From DAOUCV01 sp034432095 (GTDB taxonomy: Bacteria > Chloroflexota > Dehalococcoidia > Dehalococcoidales > UBA2162): a stretch of DNA of 64,000 bases. Each line of letters starts with the position of its first letter. The first letter of the stretch is position 1. The notes under the pieces were generated by a model that made no database searches, had not been told where the DNA came from, and saw only the letters and a program-made list of their open reading frames with translations. The position numbers and the translations under genes are program-made. The stretch covers positions 49,395 to 113,394 of the forward strand of contig DAOUCV010000026.1 in NCBI GenBank assembly GCA_034432095.1, written 5' to 3'. Below are positions 17,550 to 26,692 of the stretch, piece by piece.

Positions 17550-18766
17550 ATCACTGCTCCTGCCTTAATGTCTTTTCTTAGCCGGTCATCATAGGCGCTT
17601 CTAAAATACCGAAGGCTGTCCATTACCGGATTGGGCACTGCCTGTCCCAAACTACATAGGGAAGCAAGCCTCATAACCTTGGACAATTCCTGTAGGTTCT
17701 TAATGTCTTTCTCTGTCCCCTCCTCACCGGAGAACTTCTTCAAGATTTCAAGCATTACCTGGGTTCCCTCCCGGCACGGAGTACATTTACCGCAGGATTC
17801 CCGGCTAAGAAACTCCAGTGTCTGGTAGACAATGTCTATTATACCTTTGGTTTCATCAAATACGCTAACTGCTCCAGCCCCAAGAACAGCCTCAAAGGCG
17901 AGGGGAGTATCTATCATTTCATAGGGTATAATCCTTCCAATAGCGCCGCCTACCTGAACTGCCTTGACCTTTTCCGCTAGGGCTAGTCCTTCGACTAGTT
18001 CCCTCAGTGGACTCCCTAAGACTAGTTCATATACGCCGGGCTTCTTCACATCCCCGCTCACCCAGAAGACCTTGGTGCCTTTGCTCTTTTGTGTGCCCAA
18101 CTGTCTGAACCATCGGGCGCCGTTAAGGATTATTTGGGGTATATTCATCAGGGTTTCTACATTATGGACAATAGAGGGTTCCCTCCATAAGCTTTTAGCT
18201 GTGGTAAATGGGGGTCTATAGCCGACCTCTATGCGCTTACCCTCAATGGAATCCATAATTGCTGATTCATCACCAGTAACATAGGGAGCCGACCCCTGGC
18301 GAAGACCAATTTCAAAGTCTGCCAGAAGACCCTTCTCTTTGGCTTGCTGAAAAGCATTGGTCAAGAGAGGAATAAGATGACGATATTCAGTAGACAGATA
18401 GATATAGCCCTTATTTGAGCCTGTAGCATAGCCGGCAATAGCCATCGCTTCAATCAGAGTGAAGGGGTCTCTCTCCAGAATATACTTATCCTTAGATGTT
18501 CCAACCTCTCTCCCATCGGCATAGGCGATAACATACTTCTTATTCTCTTGAGCCTTTCTCACCTCTTCCCACCTCAATCCGCAGAGAGAACCATCCCCTC
18601 CCCGCTCCTGCAAGCCCGATGCCTTTACTTCCCCCAGTACTTCTTCCGGGGTCATCTCTTCTCTAGCTTTTTTCAAAGCCTTGAAACCGTCTCTATCCAA
18701 ATAGGTGGCTATGCGCTTGGGGTCAATTACCTCGCAATTTCGTAACACAATTCGCTTCTCTGGCAT
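17546..18766 (-). CDS. Divergent NuoF-like (diaphorase) subunit of the formate dehydrogenase operon
   Basis: A 407-residue homolog of NuoF/HydB. The 4Fe-4S motif ESCGKCTPCREG (N3 cluster) and the C-terminal LCSLGQAVPNPV are intact. The FMN/NADH site is altered. The family G-R-G-G-A-G-F-P loop reads ERGGDGS (residues 54-60), and the N-A-D-E-x-E-P-G segment reads YADGREVG (82-89). The GAYICGEETAL segment reads SAPYVTGDESAI. ATG 18766 has AAGGAGG 7 nt upstream and lies 1 nt after the nuoE-like stop. The domain should carry electrons from FdhA, but whether it still binds FMN and NAD is doubtful. Confidence 0.83.
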   Translation of the reverse strand: MPEKRIVLRNCEVIDPKRIATYLDRDGFKALKKAREEMTPEEVLGEVKASGLQERGGDGSLCGLRWEEVRKAQENKKYVIAYADGREVGTSKDKYILERDPFTLIEAMAIAGYATGSNKGYIYLSTEYRHLIPLLTNAFQQAKEKGLLADFEIGLRQGSAPYVTGDESAIMDSIEGKRIEVGYRPPFTTAKSLWREPSIVHNVETLMNIPQIILNGARWFRQLGTQKSKGTKVFWVSGDVKKPGVYELVLGSPLRELVEGLALAEKVKAVQVGGAIGRIIPYEMIDTPLAFEAVLGAGAVSVFDETKGIIDIVYQTLEFLSRESCGKCTPCREGTQVMLEILKKFSGEEGTEKDIKNLQELSKVMRLASLCSLGQAVPNPVMDSLRYFRSAYDDRLRKDIKAGAVI

Positions 18767-18767
18767 G

Positions 18768-19013
18768 CTATAGCCTCCTTGCTGAACCTGAGCTTGGCGG
18801 CTTGGTCGAGAGGAAAGGGCAAAAGGTGGCAACGCTATATACCTGGCTGGGGAATAGCTTTAGCCTGTCAGCAATAGCCTCTATAGCTGGTGCAGGAATC
18901 CAGCCAAATTCAGCTTGGACCTCAGCCAACACTGAGATTAAGGCGCCTTCCTGTCCTTTATAATTAGCCAGTATTTTATCCAGTTTGCTTAGCTCTATTT
19001 CCTCGGTTTTCAT
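18768..19013 (-). CDS. Truncated NuoE-like protein lacking the 2Fe-2S domain
   Basis: An 81-residue protein matching only the N-terminal helical bundle of NuoE (LDKILANYKGQEGALISVLA, VQAEFGWIP, LKLFPSQVYSVATF). Normal NuoE (about 150-170 residues) continues into a thioredoxin-like 2Fe-2S domain with four cysteines. Here the sequence turns to CPFLSTKPPSSGSARRL right after VATF and stops at TAG. The gene is spaced 1 nt after fdhA and 1 nt before nuoF, so its ends look intact and the middle appears deleted. It may still be translated for coupling, but no 2Fe-2S site is possible. Confidence 0.75.
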   Translation of the reverse strand: MKTEEIELSKLDKILANYKGQEGALISVLAEVQAEFGWIPAPAIEAIADRLKLFPSQVYSVATFCPFLSTKPPSSGSARRL

Positions 19014-19014
19014 C

Positions 19015-21696
19015 CTAAGCTTTCTCTACCTTCACCGCGCATGCCTTTAGCTCGGGTATCTTGGCCACCGGGTCCAGCGCCGGATTAGTCAGTATATTGG
19101 CGGCCGCTTCTTTAAAATGGAAGGGCATAAATACTGTGCCCGGTAGCACCATCTCGGTTACCCTAGCCCTGGTTATCAACGAGCCGCGTCTGGATGTTAT
19201 CTTGACCATGCTGCCATCCAACACTCGCAGGTTTTCAGCATCGTCAGGATTTATCTCAACAAAGCCTTCAGAACATATTTCATTAAGTCCCCTAACCCTT
19301 CTCGTCATTGTCCCGGTATGGAAGTGATATAAAACCCTCCCCGTGGTCAGTACCAGGGGGTAGTCCTTATCTGGCAGTTCGGCCGGGGGAATATATTCTA
19401 CAGGGGTAAACTTGCCTCGACCCCTGATAAACCTGTCTTCGTGCAGAAACCTTGTCCCGGGATGGTCTTGACCGGGGCATGGCCATTGTAATCCCCCATT
19501 TTCAAGTCGGTCGTAGCTTATGCCACCGTAGCTGGGCGTTAGCCGGGCAATTTCGTCCATAATTTGCTTGGGTGATTCATAAGCCATGGGATAACCCATC
19601 CTGGTAGCTAGCTCGCTGATTATCTGCCAGTCAGGCTTTGCCTGCCCGATAGGCTCGATAGCCTTCCTCACCCTCTGGACACGCCTCTCGGTGTTGGTGA
19701 ATGTCCCGTCCTTCTCGGCAAAGCTGACGGCGGGGAGTACTACATCAGCCAGTTTGGCGGTCTCACTCAAGAATATGTCCTGGACGACGAGAAAATCAAG
19801 CGATTCAAGGGCTTCTATGACATGAGTAATATCTGGGTCACTGAGTGCCGGGTTCTCTCCCATAATATACATCCCTCTGACTTTTCCTTCTTTGGCGGCT
19901 TGGAGCATTTCCACTACCGAGAGTCCGGCTTTGTCAGGTAGTTTACTTCCCCATTCCTTCTCAAACTTTTCCCTAACTGAGGCAACATCCAGCCGTTGGT
20001 ATCCCGGAAATACATTTGGCAAAGCCCCCATATCGCACGCTCCCTGGACATTGTTCTGACCTCTCAGAGGGTTGACCCCGGTGCCCTCTTTACCGACATT
20101 CCCGGTCAGCATCGCCAGATTGGCCAGACTAAGCACATTATCCGTACCGCTGGTATGCTGGGTAATCCCCATGGCGTAGATTATTGAAGCTCTCTCGGCT
20201 TGGGCATATAGCCTGGCTGCCTTACGGATATCAGAGGCTGGAACGCCGGTGACCCGTTCCGCATACTCCGGGGTGTATTTCTGTATCCCTGCCTTCAGTT
20301 CCTCAAAGCCTTCGGTCCTTTGGCTGACAAACTCCTTGTCCCAGAGTTCTTCATTGATAATTACATTTACCAAGCCATTGATAAGGGCGACATCGGTGCC
20401 TGGTCTTTGTCTCAGCCATATGTCGGCAAATTTGGTCAGTGTTATGGCTCGCGGGTCAGCGATGATTAACTTTGCTCCCTTTAACTTGACCGCCCGTTTA
20501 ATCCGATGGCTTATTATGGGATGTTCTTCGGTGGTGTTGGAGCCGATAACCAGAATGGCAATGGCACTTTCTATTTCCTCTATAGAGTTGGTCATCGCTC
20601 CGCTACCGAAGGCTGTAGCCAGACCGGCTACGGTGGGGGCATGTCAGAGGCGGGCGCAATTATCTATGTTATTGGTACCAATAACCGCCCGCATAAATTT
20701 TTGCATCAGGTAGTTTTCTTCATTGGTGCACTTGGATGAACTCAAGCCAGCGAGACTATCGCTACCATATTTCTGTTTGATTTCCTCCAGTTTATGAGCC
20801 ACGAAATCCAGCGCTTCTTCCCAGGAGCTTTCCGTAAGCTCGCCATTTTTCCTGATTAATGGGGCTTTCAGCCGGTCAGGGTGATTGATAAAGTTGAGTC
20901 CATAGCGACCTTTGACACACAGGCGCCCCTGGTTAACCGGGTTTTCTCCATCAGGAGTCACGCTAATGACTTCTTGGTCTCGAACGTTAAGCTCAACTCC
21001 ACAGCCGCAGCCACAATAAGGGCAGATGGTACGAACCTTTCTCGTCGTTTTCCACTTATACTTGGCCGGTCTATCTGATAACGCCCCCACAGGGCACATG
21101 GAGACGCAGAGCCCGCAAAATTCACAAGAGGATTTTTCCAAAGGCTGGTCAAGCAGGGTCGCCGGTTTGGACTGAAATCCCCGGTAGGCATAATCAATGG
21201 CACCTACAACTGACAGTTCCTGGCAGGCTCTTATGCATTTGCCACAAAGAATGCACTTGGTAAGGTCCCTCTCAATAAAGGGGTTGGTGTCTTCTATCGG
21301 GTAATAGCGTTTCTTAGCCCTGAATCGGGGGAGCCCTACCCCCAGGTCAGCCGCAATCTTGCGTAACTCGCACAGGTTCGCTTTGTCACATACCAGGCAG
21401 TTATCGGGGTGGCTGGCTAGCAACAGTTCCACTATTGCCCGCCGAGCTTCCACAACCTTTGGGGAATGAGTATATATAACCATTCCCTGGGCAATTGGCG
21501 TGTGGCAGGAGCCGACAAGCGTACCAGAGCCCTCCACCTCAACGACGCAAACACGACAGGCACCGATAGGAGTCAAGACCGGACTATGGCAGAGGGTGGG
21601 AATATATATGCCGTTGTCCCGGGCAACCTCCAGAATGGTCATGCCCTCACGCCCGCTAACTTTGGAACCGTCAATCGTTATAGAGATATTGCCCAT
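19015..21696 (-). CDS. fdhA: Selenocysteine-containing formate dehydrogenase alpha subunit (UGA at 20646-20644 read as Sec)
   Basis: One 893-residue protein once the in-frame UGA is read as Sec (residue 351). The N-terminal NuoG-like part has a 2Fe-2S site ([15 protein letters not shown]), a His-Cys 4Fe-4S site ([14 protein letters not shown]) and two ferredoxin clusters ([23 protein letters not shown]). The Mo/W-bisPGD domain starts with [12 protein letters not shown]. The active site reads [14 protein letters not shown], the same context as E. coli FdhF (NCARV-U-HGPSVAGL). Downstream features include [19 protein letters not shown] and the C-terminal molydop-binding barrel. It oxidises formate or reduces CO2. 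ATG 21696 is used; a TTG at 21708 is the alternative. Separate ORFs on each side of the UGA would each lack an active site. Confidence 0.93.
20614..20646 (-). promoter_or_regulatory. Bacterial SECIS element and Sec UGA codon of fdhA
   Basis: The UGA codon (20646-20644) is followed 12 nt later by a perfect 6-bp stem, GUAGCC (20631-20626) with GGCUAC (20620-20615), and a GGUCU loop (20625-20621). As I recall the E. coli fdhF SECIS, its apical loop is also GGUCU, and the GGU-CUG codons sit at the same distance (nt 22-27 from the U of UGA). The loop G and U are the bases SelB recognises. A weaker lower pairing (ACCG with CGGU) may extend the helix. Confidence 0.87.
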
Positions 21697-21778
21697 GTTA
21701 TGGCTCAATTATTACGCCATCCTCGGTCTGCCGTCAAGCCCCGCCTGAAGGAACTGGGTTACCAAATGACCTCTGACC

Positions 21779-21808
21779 TTGATTTAGGGAAGAGCGATAG
21801 CGTATACT
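21779..21808 (+). promoter_or_regulatory. Promoter of the EF-Tu-domain-like gene
   Basis: TTGATT (21779-21784) and TATACT (21803-21808) are separated by 18 nt. They lie about 47 nt before the ATG, in the divergent space between fdhA and the small gene. Read by eye. Confidence 0.5.
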
Positions 21809-21855
21809 AATGTAAAAGTATCGGTCACAAATCAAAGATAAAGGAGGGGGCGTAA

Positions 21856-22110
21856 ATGCCAGAGGTAGAAATCGGAAGGGTGTCTGATTTCTTCGCCAGA
21901 CCGGTGGTAGCCGGCATTGAGCTAACAGCACCTCTGAAAGTGGGTGATAGAATCCATATTGTGGGTCATACCACTGATATGGAGTTGACCGTTGAGTCAA
22001 TGCAGATTAACAACGTAGATGTCAAGTCGGCTAAAGCCGGGGATGCTGTTGGCGTTAAGGTCAGCGACAGGGTAAGGCGGGGAGACAAAGTCTATAAGGT
22101 TGCTGCCTAA
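21856..22110 (+). CDS. Translation elongation factor-like beta-barrel protein
   Basis: An 84-residue protein that resembles domain 2 of EF-Tu/IF-2 without any GTPase domain. It has VGRVSDFFARPVVAGIEL-like strands, the GDRIHIVGHTTDMELTV turn typical of the OB-like barrel, and AGDAVGVKVSDRVRRGDKVY. The AAAGGAGGGGGC ribosome site is strong, and a promoter sits upstream. Similar short proteins are annotated as translation elongation factor-like; their role is not established. It stands alone, divergent from the formate dehydrogenase operon. Confidence 0.85.
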   Translation: MPEVEIGRVSDFFARPVVAGIELTAPLKVGDRIHIVGHTTDMELTVESMQINNVDVKSAKAGDAVGVKVSDRVRRGDKVYKVAA

Positions 22111-22252
22111 AGCCCATCATATCCGTATCCCTTAAATCGTCTCTAAAGGCTGCTGAGAAATCCCCCGGGAGCTTTTGGCTAATGGTTGACGTTCATTATG
22201 AGGGTTTTAGGTCGCAATGCGGGAAAAGTGTTTTTCAGCACCCCGTCAGTAA

Positions 22253-22720
22253 CTAGTCAATCCTTTTGAGCAGGTTAGCCATTTCAATGGCATCAACCGC
22301 AGCATTGAAGCCCCTGTTTCCGGCTTTAGTCCCTGCCCGCTCAATAGCCTGTTCCAGAGTATCCGCCGTGATTACGCCATAGATGACTGGCATTCCTGTC
22401 TCCAGACCTACCTTAGCAATGCCCTTGCTAACCTCAGCCGCAACATATTCAAAATGGGGCGTTGCCCCACGAACCACCGCGCCAAGACAGATAATAGCGT
22501 GATACTTCTTGCTTTCAGCCAGTTTTTTGGCGACTAGCGGAATCTCGAAGGCGCCCGGCACCCAGGCGATATCTATATCCTCCTGGCTAACATCGTGGCG
22601 AAGGAGAGCATCTTGTGCCCCCTCCAGCAGTTTCTTAGTGATAAACTCGTTGAAACGGGAGACAACCACCCCAAATTTTAGCCCTTTCCCAACCAACACA
22701 CCTTCAAAAATCTGGCTCAT
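22253..22720 (-). CDS. ribH: 6,7-dimethyl-8-ribityllumazine synthase
   Basis: A 155-residue lumazine synthase, the penultimate step of riboflavin synthesis. It condenses 5-amino-6-ribitylaminouracil with 3,4-dihydroxybutanone 4-phosphate. Visible features are [17 protein letters not shown], the WVPGAFEIP loop, [16 protein letters not shown] with the catalytic His nearby, and [16 protein letters not shown] near the C-terminus. Normal length. It is last in the minus-strand ribD-ribE-ribBA-ribH operon, 11 nt after ribBA. Confidence 0.97.
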   Translation of the reverse strand: MSQIFEGVLVGKGLKFGVVVSRFNEFITKKLLEGAQDALLRHDVSQEDIDIAWVPGAFEIPLVAKKLAESKKYHAIICLGAVVRGATPHFEYVAAEVSKGIAKVGLETGMPVIYGVITADTLEQAIERAGTKAGNRGFNAAVDAIEMANLLKRID

Positions 22721-22731
22721 AACTTCCTCCT

Positions 22732-23949
22732 TTATTTCTCGTCACCATCCGGGATTTCAATAAGGTGACCCAGTTTTTTCTTCTTTGTCTTCAGATAATT
22801 GATGTTATGCGGGTTGGGAGTAGCAAGGATAGGTACCTGTTCCACAACCCTCAGCCCATAACCCTCAAAACCGATTATCTTTTTAGGATTGTTGGTAAGA
22901 AACCTGATTTCGTGCAAGCCTAGGTCAACCAGAATCTGGGCACCGATACCATAGTCCCGCAGGTCGGGAGCAAATCCTAAAGAGAGGTTAGCCTCGACGG
23001 TATCCAGCCCCTTGTCCTGAAGGGCATAGGCACGAAGCTTGTTATGGAAGCCGATGCCCCGACCTTCCTGCCGCATATAAAGGAAAACACCCCGTCCTTC
23101 TTTAGCGATACTCTGCATCGCCAGGGCAACCTGCTCACCGCAATCACAACGCAGACTGCCAAACACGTCGCCGGTAAGACACTCGCTATGGACACGGACT
23201 AGCACTGGTTCCCGAGTAGATATGTCGCCCATAACCAGAGCGAGGTGTTCATCAGGGTCAATATCGCTCTTATAGGCAATGGCGATGAACTCGCCATATC
23301 TGGTGGGGAGCCTGGCCTCGGCAACCCGGTGCACCAGCTTCTCATGGCGACGGCGATAAGCAATAAGGTCAGCCACGCTGACAATCTTAAGCCCCCACTT
23401 CTCAGCCATTTTCTCCAGTTGAGGTAGCCGCGCCATGGTGCCGTCTTCATTCATGATCTCGCAGATGACTCCCGCCGGGTAAAGTCCCGCCAGCCTCGCT
23501 AGGTCAACCACAGCTTCGGTGTGCCCCGCCCGCACCAGAACACCACCATCACGGGCTCGCAGGGGGAACATATGTCCCGGCCGAGCTAAATCCTCTGGCT
23601 TCGTGGCTGGGTCAATCAGCACCCTTACCGTTTCTGCCCGGTCAGCGGCGGAAATACCGGTGCTCACTCTGTGCTTGGCTTCAACAGAGACAGTGAAAGC
23701 AGTGGAGTACTTTGAGGTATTTTCGCTCACCATCATAGGAATCTTCAGCTCATCCAGCCGTTTACCCGTAAGCGGCACACAAATCAATCCCCTGGCGTGG
23801 GTTGCCATGAAGTTGATAGCTTCAGGGGTCACCTTCTCGGCAGCCATAATCAGGTCGCCTTCGTTTTCCCTGTCCTCGTCATCAACGATGATGACAAACT
23901 TACCTGCCTTTATATCCTCAATCGCCTGTTCAATCGTGGCTAACCCCAT
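22732..23949 (-). CDS. ribBA: Bifunctional 3,4-dihydroxy-2-butanone 4-phosphate synthase / GTP cyclohydrolase II
   Basis: A 405-residue fusion. Residues about 1-200 are RibB, with the acidic [11 protein letters not shown] motif that binds Mg and ribulose 5-phosphate. Residues about 205-405 are RibA, with the zinc ligands in [19 protein letters not shown], then [13 protein letters not shown] and the Tyr/Arg region [12 protein letters not shown]. The two halves supply both riboflavin precursors. The ATG at 23949 is preferred over the open-frame start at 23973; GGAGAGAGGG lies upstream. Confidence 0.96.
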   Translation of the reverse strand: MGLATIEQAIEDIKAGKFVIIVDDEDRENEGDLIMAAEKVTPEAINFMATHARGLICVPLTGKRLDELKIPMMVSENTSKYSTAFTVSVEAKHRVSTGISAADRAETVRVLIDPATKPEDLARPGHMFPLRARDGGVLVRAGHTEAVVDLARLAGLYPAGVICEIMNEDGTMARLPQLEKMAEKWGLKIVSVADLIAYRRRHEKLVHRVAEARLPTRYGEFIAIAYKSDIDPDEHLALVMGDISTREPVLVRVHSECLTGDVFGSLRCDCGEQVALAMQSIAKEGRGVFLYMRQEGRGIGFHNKLRAYALQDKGLDTVEANLSLGFAPDLRDYGIGAQILVDLGLHEIRFLTNNPKKIIGFEGYGLRVVEQVPILATPNPHNINYLKTKKKKLGHLIEIPDGDEK

Positions 23950-23974
23950 ACTTGCCCTCTCTCCTTCAAGCAAA

Positions 23975-24604
23975 CTAACTCACCATGAAGCCGTGCTCCT
24001 GTAAGAAATCAGCGGTTATGCCCGTGCGGCGAGTTTGGCTGAGTTGCTCGACATACTTGGCAATAATATCCACCTCCAGATTAACTGAGTCACCTACCTG
24101 CCGGTTACCCAGAGTGGTGTGCTGGCGGGTGTAATCAACAACAGAGACCTGAAACGAGCTGGTATCCTTAGCCGCCACCGTTAGACTAACCCCATCCACA
24201 GCAATAAAACCTTTCTCCACGATATAGCGCATCACCCCGGGAGGAGCTTCAAATCTAACCACCATTGCCTCGCCATCCCACCTGATAGAGGCTACTCTTC
24301 CGGTAGCGTCTATATGACCTTGAACCAAATGTCCCCCCAGAAGTCCGCCAAGAGGCAGAGGTCGCTCCAGGTTAACTCTATCACCTGCGGAAAGTAGCCC
24401 GAGATTAGACCGTTTCAATGTCTCTGGCATCATGTCAACAGCAAAGGAACCGGTGTCAAGACCGGTTATGGTCAGGCATACTCCGTTAACAGCGATGCTC
24501 CCGCCTGGCTCCAAACCCTGGAGAACCTTGCTGGCGGTAATAACCAGCCTTCCCGGCCGTACTGAATTAACCGTACCAACCTCTTCTATAATCCCGGTGA
24601 ACAT
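23975..24604 (-). CDS. ribE: Riboflavin synthase alpha subunit
   Basis: A 209-residue enzyme that dismutates two lumazines to riboflavin. It has the tandem lumazine-binding barrels. The first begins with the canonical [12 protein letters not shown] and contains [10 protein letters not shown]. The second contains [11 protein letters not shown] and [11 protein letters not shown], and the protein ends in a C-terminal trimerisation helix. Normal length. It is second in the operon, 35 nt after ribD and 25 nt before ribBA. Confidence 0.97.
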   Translation of the reverse strand: MFTGIIEEVGTVNSVRPGRLVITASKVLQGLEPGGSIAVNGVCLTITGLDTGSFAVDMMPETLKRSNLGLLSAGDRVNLERPLPLGGLLGGHLVQGHIDATGRVASIRWDGEAMVVRFEAPPGVMRYIVEKGFIAVDGVSLTVAAKDTSSFQVSVVDYTRQHTTLGNRQVGDSVNLEVDIIAKYVEQLSQTRRTGITADFLQEHGFMVS

Positions 24605-24639
24605 CCAGACTCCCTAATTCGGACTGAACAATATCGTTT

Positions 24640-25734
24640 TCAGCGGTTTTTAACATATCCGCTGACCATCAAGTCTTCACCAAACGTCTCTACCCTGATA
24701 CGCTCCAGTCTGATAGCATCCACCACTTTATCAACCCCTTTACCAGCAACCGCCGTCTTGGCTTCCGCCCCGCCAAGGATAATCGGGGCGATAAAAGCAA
24801 TCACCTTATCTACCAGCCCACGGTCAAACAAGGAACCAAGCAGAATCCCCCCGCCTTCCACTAAAACACTGGTAATTCCCCGCTCCCCCAATGCCTTTAG
24901 CAACTTTTCTAAATCTAGCAGCCCCTGTTCTGAGGGCAATTCTAACACCTCGGCACCAGCCTCTCTAAAAGCTTTTTTCTTCTCCGGTTCGACCGGCTTG
25001 CCCAATGCCAGGAGCGCTTTACCTGGCTCGTTAAATACGTGCGCCATTGCCGAAGTCCGCCCCCTGCCATCAACAATTACCCGGAGTGGTTGCTTTTTTG
25101 CCTCTCCTCCTTTGCCAGCACACCGGCAGGTGAGGCGGGGGTTATCAGTAATAACGGTATTGGCTCCAGCCATAATAGCATCAGTGATATACCGCAGATA
25201 ATGGACATACTTCCTCGCCTCACTGCCACTAATCCACTCAGAGTCACCACTCTTAGTGGCAATCTTCCCATCCAGGCTTACGGCAAACTTAGCCGTAACG
25301 AAAGGCATTCCAGTGGTAATAAATTTGATATAGGCTTCGTTAATCTCTCTAGCCTCTTCCTCATGTTCCCCCACATAAGTCTTAATGCCTTCCTTCTCCA
25401 GTTCGTCTTCCCCCTTTCCTGAGACCAGAGGATTCGGGTCAAGCATCGCCAGATGGACCTCAGAGACGCCGGCCTCTATGATTGCCTTAGTGCATGGTGG
25501 AGTGCGACCGTAGTGGCAGCACGGCTCCAGAGTAACATACATCACGCCCCCCCGGGCCTTTTCCCCCGCCTGTTTTAGAGCCATTACCTCAGCATGCCAG
25601 GAGCCCGGTGGTTGTGTGTAGCCCTGCCCGACAACTCTGCCGTCTTTAACCACCAGCGCTCCCACCGCCGGGTTGGGGCTGACCTGACCCAACGCCAGCT
25701 TAGCCAAGGACAGCGCCTGCTTCATGTAGTCCAT
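24640..25734 (-). CDS. ribD: Bifunctional riboflavin biosynthesis deaminase/reductase
   Basis: A 364-residue fusion. The N-terminal deaminase domain has the zinc-binding HAEVMAL and PCCHYGRTPPC motifs (residues about 48-86). The C-terminal reductase domain has the NADPH-binding VTAKFAVSLDGKIAT and VEGGGILLGSLF. It converts diaminohydroxyphosphoribosylaminopyrimidine to the ribitylaminouracil phosphate. It is first in the operon. The Shine-Dalgarno before the ATG is poor (GGCGGT). The upstream leader holds the repeat region and not an FMN riboswitch that I can recognise. Confidence 0.96.
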   Translation of the reverse strand: MDYMKQALSLAKLALGQVSPNPAVGALVVKDGRVVGQGYTQPPGSWHAEVMALKQAGEKARGGVMYVTLEPCCHYGRTPPCTKAIIEAGVSEVHLAMLDPNPLVSGKGEDELEKEGIKTYVGEHEEEAREINEAYIKFITTGMPFVTAKFAVSLDGKIATKSGDSEWISGSEARKYVHYLRYITDAIMAGANTVITDNPRLTCRCAGKGGEAKKQPLRVIVDGRGRTSAMAHVFNEPGKALLALGKPVEPEKKKAFREAGAEVLELPSEQGLLDLEKLLKALGERGITSVLVEGGGILLGSLFDRGLVDKVIAFIAPIILGGAEAKTAVAGKGVDKVVDAIRLERIRVETFGEDLMVSGYVKNR

Positions 25735-25787
25735 ACTACCGCCATTCTAGCACTACCCTTAAAAAAAGTGCAACAAAAGTCAATGAG

Positions 25788-26056
25788 TTTTGTTTATCAA
25801 CCCATCCCCCTGAGGCACCCGGAAAAATCTTTGATTTTTCCGGGAACCCGCCTAACCCCCTTCCCTTATTAAGGGAAGGGGGAAGCTTTTTGAAAAGGGG
25901 CTGACGCCCCTCTTAAACACCTCAAAAATATAGGGAGAGTTAAAGAGAGGCAAAGCCTCTCTTATATAACTAATTCCCTTTCCCCTTAATAAGGGGAAGG
26001 GGATACAGGGGATAGGGTTACTAAAAAATCTAAGAGGGTGAGGTTGATGGACAATC
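25788..26056. repeat. Dispersed palindromic repeat, copy A (ribD-lepB gap)
   Basis: This fills most of the 390-nt gap. The left end reads TTTATCAACCC, and the right end, TGAGGTTGATGGACAATC, is its inverted counterpart. Inside is a perfect 12-bp hairpin, CCCGGAAAAATC-TTT-GATTTTTCCGGG (25818-25844). A CCCTTCCCTTATTAAGGGAAGGG palindrome follows, then a GGGGC-TGAC-GCCCC module, AGAGAGG-CAAAG-CCTCTCT, and a second CCTTTCCCCTTAATAAGGGGAAGG palindrome. No ORF is supported here. Confidence 0.8.
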
Positions 26057-26124
26057 TTGTTAACTCGTTAGTAGGAATGGGAATAAATAGAGTATAATTA
26101 CAACTGGACTCGAAAAGGCAACCA

Positions 26125-26682
26125 ATGAAAACTATTTTTCGTAACACCTTCTTCAGTGATACCCTGACAATACTCATCATAGCGGCAGTAGTTGCCGTCG
26201 GGCTTCAAGCCGTAGTCCAGAAATTCGCCGTAAAAGGTCACAGCATGGACCTTACTCTTGAACACAAACAACAGTTAATAGTCAATAAAGTCGTTTATAA
26301 ATTTCATCAGCCGGAAAGGGGCGATATCATCATATTCCATTCCCCTTTTGAGGAAGAGGAGTGGGTCAAGCGTATCATCGGCTTACCCGGTGAATCAGTT
26401 GAGATAAAAGACGGGAAAGTTTATATTCATAAGAAAGATGGCACGGTGTTGCCATTAGATGAGCCTTACGTCACCAGACCAGCCACAGAACCTTTCAGGG
26501 GGGGAGTAATTCCAGAAAACCAATACTTTGTCATGGGTGACAACCGCACCGGTAGCAGTGATTCTCGCAATGGCTGGACACTACCACAGAAGAACATCAT
26601 CGGTAAAGCCTGGTTATCAATCTGGCCGCCACATAAATGGGGACTGGTGCCTCACTACTCCTTTGAAGAGCCAGCAAAATAA
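26125..26682 (+). CDS. lepB: Signal peptidase I
   Basis: A 185-residue type I signal peptidase that cleaves secretory signal peptides at the outer membrane face. It has one N-terminal membrane anchor (residues about 11-32), the catalytic Ser40 in KGHSM, the catalytic Lys82 in WVKRIIGLPGE, and the box E motif GDNRTGSSDSRNGW. Length and single anchor fit Gram-positive-type enzymes. A TATAAT-like -10 lies about 30 nt upstream. It converges with the 2-hydroxyacid dehydrogenase gene. Confidence 0.95.
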   Translation: MKTIFRNTFFSDTLTILIIAAVVAVGLQAVVQKFAVKGHSMDLTLEHKQQLIVNKVVYKFHQPERGDIIIFHSPFEEEEWVKRIIGLPGESVEIKDGKVYIHKKDGTVLPLDEPYVTRPATEPFRGGVIPENQYFVMGDNRTGSSDSRNGWTLPQKNIIGKAWLSIWPPHKWGLVPHYSFEEPAK

Positions 26683-26692
26683 CAATTCCGTT

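Noticed and set aside
18768..18850. NuoE truncation explained as another Sec codon
   Set aside because: The stop is TAG, the homology is lost before the stop, and no SECIS-like hairpin follows.
19015..20595. Independent molybdopterin oxidoreductase gene starting at MTNSIEE
   Set aside because: The frame continues upstream through a single TGA into the FdhA active site; this is the C-terminal part of one selenoprotein.
25735..26124. FMN riboswitch upstream of ribD
   Set aside because: I could not find the conserved RFN segments; the palindromes here match the dispersed repeat family instead.
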